DNA of 64,000 nucleotides from G965205725 sp965205725 (lineage in GTDB: Bacteria; Pseudomonadota; Gammaproteobacteria; Pseudomonadales; Halieaceae). Shown one piece after another: positions 62,344 through 64,000 of the stretch. The position numbers were made by a program, and so were the translations under genes. The stretch's first letter is position 1. Each line of letters opens with the position of its first letter. Location of the stretch: NCBI GenBank assembly GCA_965205725.1, contig OZ242189.1:1116001-1180000 (forward strand). The letters run 5' to 3'. Below the pieces are notes generated by a model, which did not search any database, was not told the origin of the DNA, and was given only the letters and a program-made list of their open reading frames with translations.

Positions 62344-62362
62344 GCCCGCAAAACCGCATTAT

Positions 62363-62395
62363 CGGTCATTTGCCGCACAGTGGTGTAAATGACCG
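62363..62395. terminator. Inverted repeat after ychF, candidate terminator
   Basis: CGGTCATTT (62363-62371) and AAATGACCG (62387-62395) form a perfect 9-bp stem with a 15-base loop. The following TTTCATAAA is a poor U tract. The remaining 62396-62599 has no gene; it includes the first copy of a 15-base direct repeat. Confidence 0.45.
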
Positions 62396-62555
62396 TTTCA
62401 TAAACCCCCTCACGAAACTGGAACCGTTAGTGTCCCCCTCCACTGCCAGCACACAGACTCCTGGGCCGCCTGGAACCGGGTTCGTTAGGTCTGGACAAAA
62501 TAGCGCTCAACTCCTTGCCAGTTTCACCCGGAATGCTCGCTACCCTGGGCTGGCA

Positions 62556-62626
62556 AATATGCGGCAATAAGCCGGCACAAAACTACGACAGTCGGCAGCT
62601 CAACTGTTGAGAATATGCGGCAATAA
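62556..62626. repeat. 15-base direct repeat at the aroQ 3' end
   Basis: AATATGCGGCAATAA occurs at 62556-62570 (after the aroQ stop) and at 62612-62626 (coding for the last residues LLPHI of AroQ), 56 bases apart. It marks a small local duplication at the gene end. Confidence 0.85.
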
Positions 62627-63511
62627 TTCAATCACCAGGTCGTAGCCAGTAGCCCCAAGGCCGACTACCACAGCATCTGCCGCCAGCGAGACATAGGAGG
62701 TATGACGAAAGGACTCGCGCTGATGCGGATTGGAAATATGAAGTTCCAGCGTGTAACCCTGAAAGGCGCGCAAGGCATCGTGTATTGCCACAGAAGTATG
62801 GGTGTACGCACCCGCGTTAATCACGATGGCCTGGGCATCATTAATGGCCTGCTGAATCCACTCAACAATCTCACCCTCGTGATTAGACTGCAAAAAAACC
62901 GTTTCTATTCCAGCCCGAGCTGCCTTTTCGACACAGCGCTCGGCAATATCCTGCAACGTATCAGAACCATAGAGCGCAGGCTCACGTGTACCCAGCAAGT
63001 TCAAATTGGGGCCGTTGATAACACGCACTTTACTTGCAACAGATGGGGCATTTGTATCCGTTGCGCCCGCTTCACCCGCAATCGCCCGAATGGCCAGTAA
63101 ATAGCCATGCACACCCAGGCCGCAGACCAGTCCAGTTTTAATATTCGGTAGACGCAGTGGTTCCGCAGGCTGTACTCGGGTAAACAGATTGTCCGGGTGC
63201 AGTTCAATGAATGACTGGCAGGACACTTCAACAGCGCCCAGGGATTCTGCCGCGACTGCGCCCGGATTTACAATGAGTGCATCACACTCACTCCCTGCTG
63301 TGACTAGCCCATCCCTCACCGCTGCCCCGTTCGAGACCTGGCGGAATTCGAGCTCAAGGGCCAACCGCTGGCACAGCGCCGCGCACGCTGCCTGAATATC
63401 ATCCAGATCAGCGAGGCCAGGACCATTGAGTATCAGCAGTTTTCTTGGGCTCATTCCAGGTCTCTCTTTTTCTGACTCATTTTGAGTATCCGGGTCTTTC
63501 ATACAGAGCAA
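62600..63511 (-). CDS. Tandem-domain type II 3-dehydroquinate dehydratase (first domain degenerate)
   Basis: A 303-residue protein with two AroQ-like domains. The C-terminal domain (about residues 163-303) is complete: VINGPNLNLLGTREPALYG with the catalytic Tyr, LQSNHEGEIVEWI, INAGAYTHTSVAIHDAL and ELHISNPHQRESFRHTSYVS with His/Arg. The N-terminal domain aligns segment by segment (LILNGPGLADL, RQVSNGAAVRDGL, IVNPGAVAAESL, IELHPDNLF, GLVCGLGVHGYLLAIRAI) but lacks the Tyr, the NHEG and the HISNP residues, so it is likely non-catalytic. The protein makes dehydroshikimate; a structural or regulatory role for the first domain is inference. Confidence 0.85.
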   Translation of the reverse strand: MLCMKDPDTQNESEKERPGMSPRKLLILNGPGLADLDDIQAACAALCQRLALELEFRQVSNGAAVRDGLVTAGSECDALIVNPGAVAAESLGAVEVSCQSFIELHPDNLFTRVQPAEPLRLPNIKTGLVCGLGVHGYLLAIRAIAGEAGATDTNAPSVASKVRVINGPNLNLLGTREPALYGSDTLQDIAERCVEKAARAGIETVFLQSNHEGEIVEWIQQAINDAQAIVINAGAYTHTSVAIHDALRAFQGYTLELHISNPHQRESFRHTSYVSLAADAVVVGLGATGYDLVIELLPHILNS

Positions 63512-63568
63512 AAAAGTTAAGCAAGCCTATCGCAGTATTGCATACAGGTGAACACGACAATTCACATC

Positions 63569-64000
63569 TCAATGCGTGTTCCTTGCCGCTCGCAAATACG
63601 GCACAAACAACGCCAGGCTCAACAGAATAAGCACTGCTGCCAACAAAAAACTGGAACCAGGAAAATGCACTGGCGTTGCCTCGCTGGTGAAATAGCCAAA
63701 CACCTGGGTCATCACCAGTGGCGAAATGATAGACGCCAGGCTGGCCACACTGCCCAGCGAGCCCTGCAACTCACCCTGCGAATTTGTCGGCACTCGCGCC
63801 GACATAATGCCCTGCACAGCCGGGCCGAGAAAGCCCTGGGCGGCCCCCACGGCGAGACACAAATAGATCATCCAGGACTGAGTTGCGAATGCGTACCCCA
63901 GAAAGCTCAGGCCAGCACAGGCGAGGCCTAGGTAGGCCGTCACCACCGAGCCGTAGTGATCAATGACCCAACGAATCAAAAACGCCTGACAAATCATCAT
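63569..64000 (-). CDS. MFS transporter, TetA-like, C-terminal part (partial at window edge)
   Basis: 143 visible residues, open to the right edge, so the N-terminal half lies outside. About five helices remain: TAYLGLACAGLSFLGYAF, MIYLCLAVGAAQGFLGPAV and FLLAAVLILLSLALFVPYL, with QGIMSARVPTNSQGELQGSL as the TetA/Tcr-type motif in the second half. A drug or metabolite exporter is likely; substrate unknown. Confidence 0.85.
   Translation of the reverse strand: MMICQAFLIRWVIDHYGSVVTAYLGLACAGLSFLGYAFATQSWMIYLCLAVGAAQGFLGPAVQGIMSARVPTNSQGELQGSLGSVASLASIISPLVMTQVFGYFTSEATPVHFPGSSFLLAAVLILLSLALFVPYLRAARNTH

Overview
The window reads as chromosome of a marine-type gammaproteobacterium near Pseudomonadales/Cellvibrionales. 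The evidence is gene order: hemA-TPR lipoprotein-lolB-ispE-tRNA-Gln-prs-rplY-pth-ychF, mlaC-ibaG-hisG-hisD facing an algW/degS-type protease, yrbG-kdsD-kdsC-lptA-lptB-rpoN-hpf-ptsN-ptsO, and gatCAB opposite mreBCD. All are Pseudomonas-like blocks. Genes are tightly packed, often with 1-12 base overlaps, and base composition looks close to even by eye (not computed). Several members expected in these blocks are missing at their usual spots: lptC, rapZ, mlaFED/mlaB, murA, maf/rng and tldD.

Positions 1-11000 hold an envelope-glycan/lipid region. It contains a partial Tam41-like protein, a GT2 and a GT8-like glycosyltransferase, three paralogues of the ELM1 (DUF1022) family, a PAPS-type sulfotransferase, the LPS permease pair lptF-lptG and an MsbA-like ABC exporter. 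A ten-unit 13/14-base tandem repeat (11057-11194) separates it from the next block.

Positions 11265-21740 form what looks like a complete bacterial ceramide (sphingolipid) pathway. It has a dedicated acyl carrier protein, serine palmitoyltransferase, a GNAT-type bacterial ceramide synthase candidate, a fatty acyl-AMP/ACP ligase, a CerR-like reductase, an FA2H/Scs7-like hydroxylase that would 2-hydroxylate the ceramide acyl chain, two LpxL-like acyltransferases and a nucleotidyltransferase. murA is translationally coupled to spt, while the conserved murA slot between ibaG and hisG is empty. With the neighbouring glycosyltransferases and sulfotransferase, the region could build a decorated, possibly sulfated, 2-hydroxy-sphingolipid. 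That last step is inference.

Positions 21800-54200 are mostly housekeeping: zapE, zapG(yhcB), nif3, algW/degS-type protease, hisD, hisG, ibaG, mlaC, yrbG, kdsD, kdsC, lptA, lptB, rpoN, hpf, ptsN, ptsO, mgtE, yjgA, yhdP, mreDCB, gatCAB, cysZ, rhlB, a DoxX protein, moeB, prmC, prfA and hemA.

Positions 54300-57400 hold an ISL3-family insertion of 1302 bases with a perfect 8-base target duplication, inside the signal-peptide codons of the TPR lipoprotein gene. The right IS end supplies a new in-frame ATG directly after the transposase stop, and the left remnant reads into the IS as a 22-codon leader whose stop overlaps the transposase start. The gene therefore appears rewired rather than destroyed. 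The rest is lolB, ispE, tRNA-Gln, prs, rplY, pth, ychF, a tandem-domain AroQ with a degenerate first domain, and a truncated MFS transporter at the right edge.
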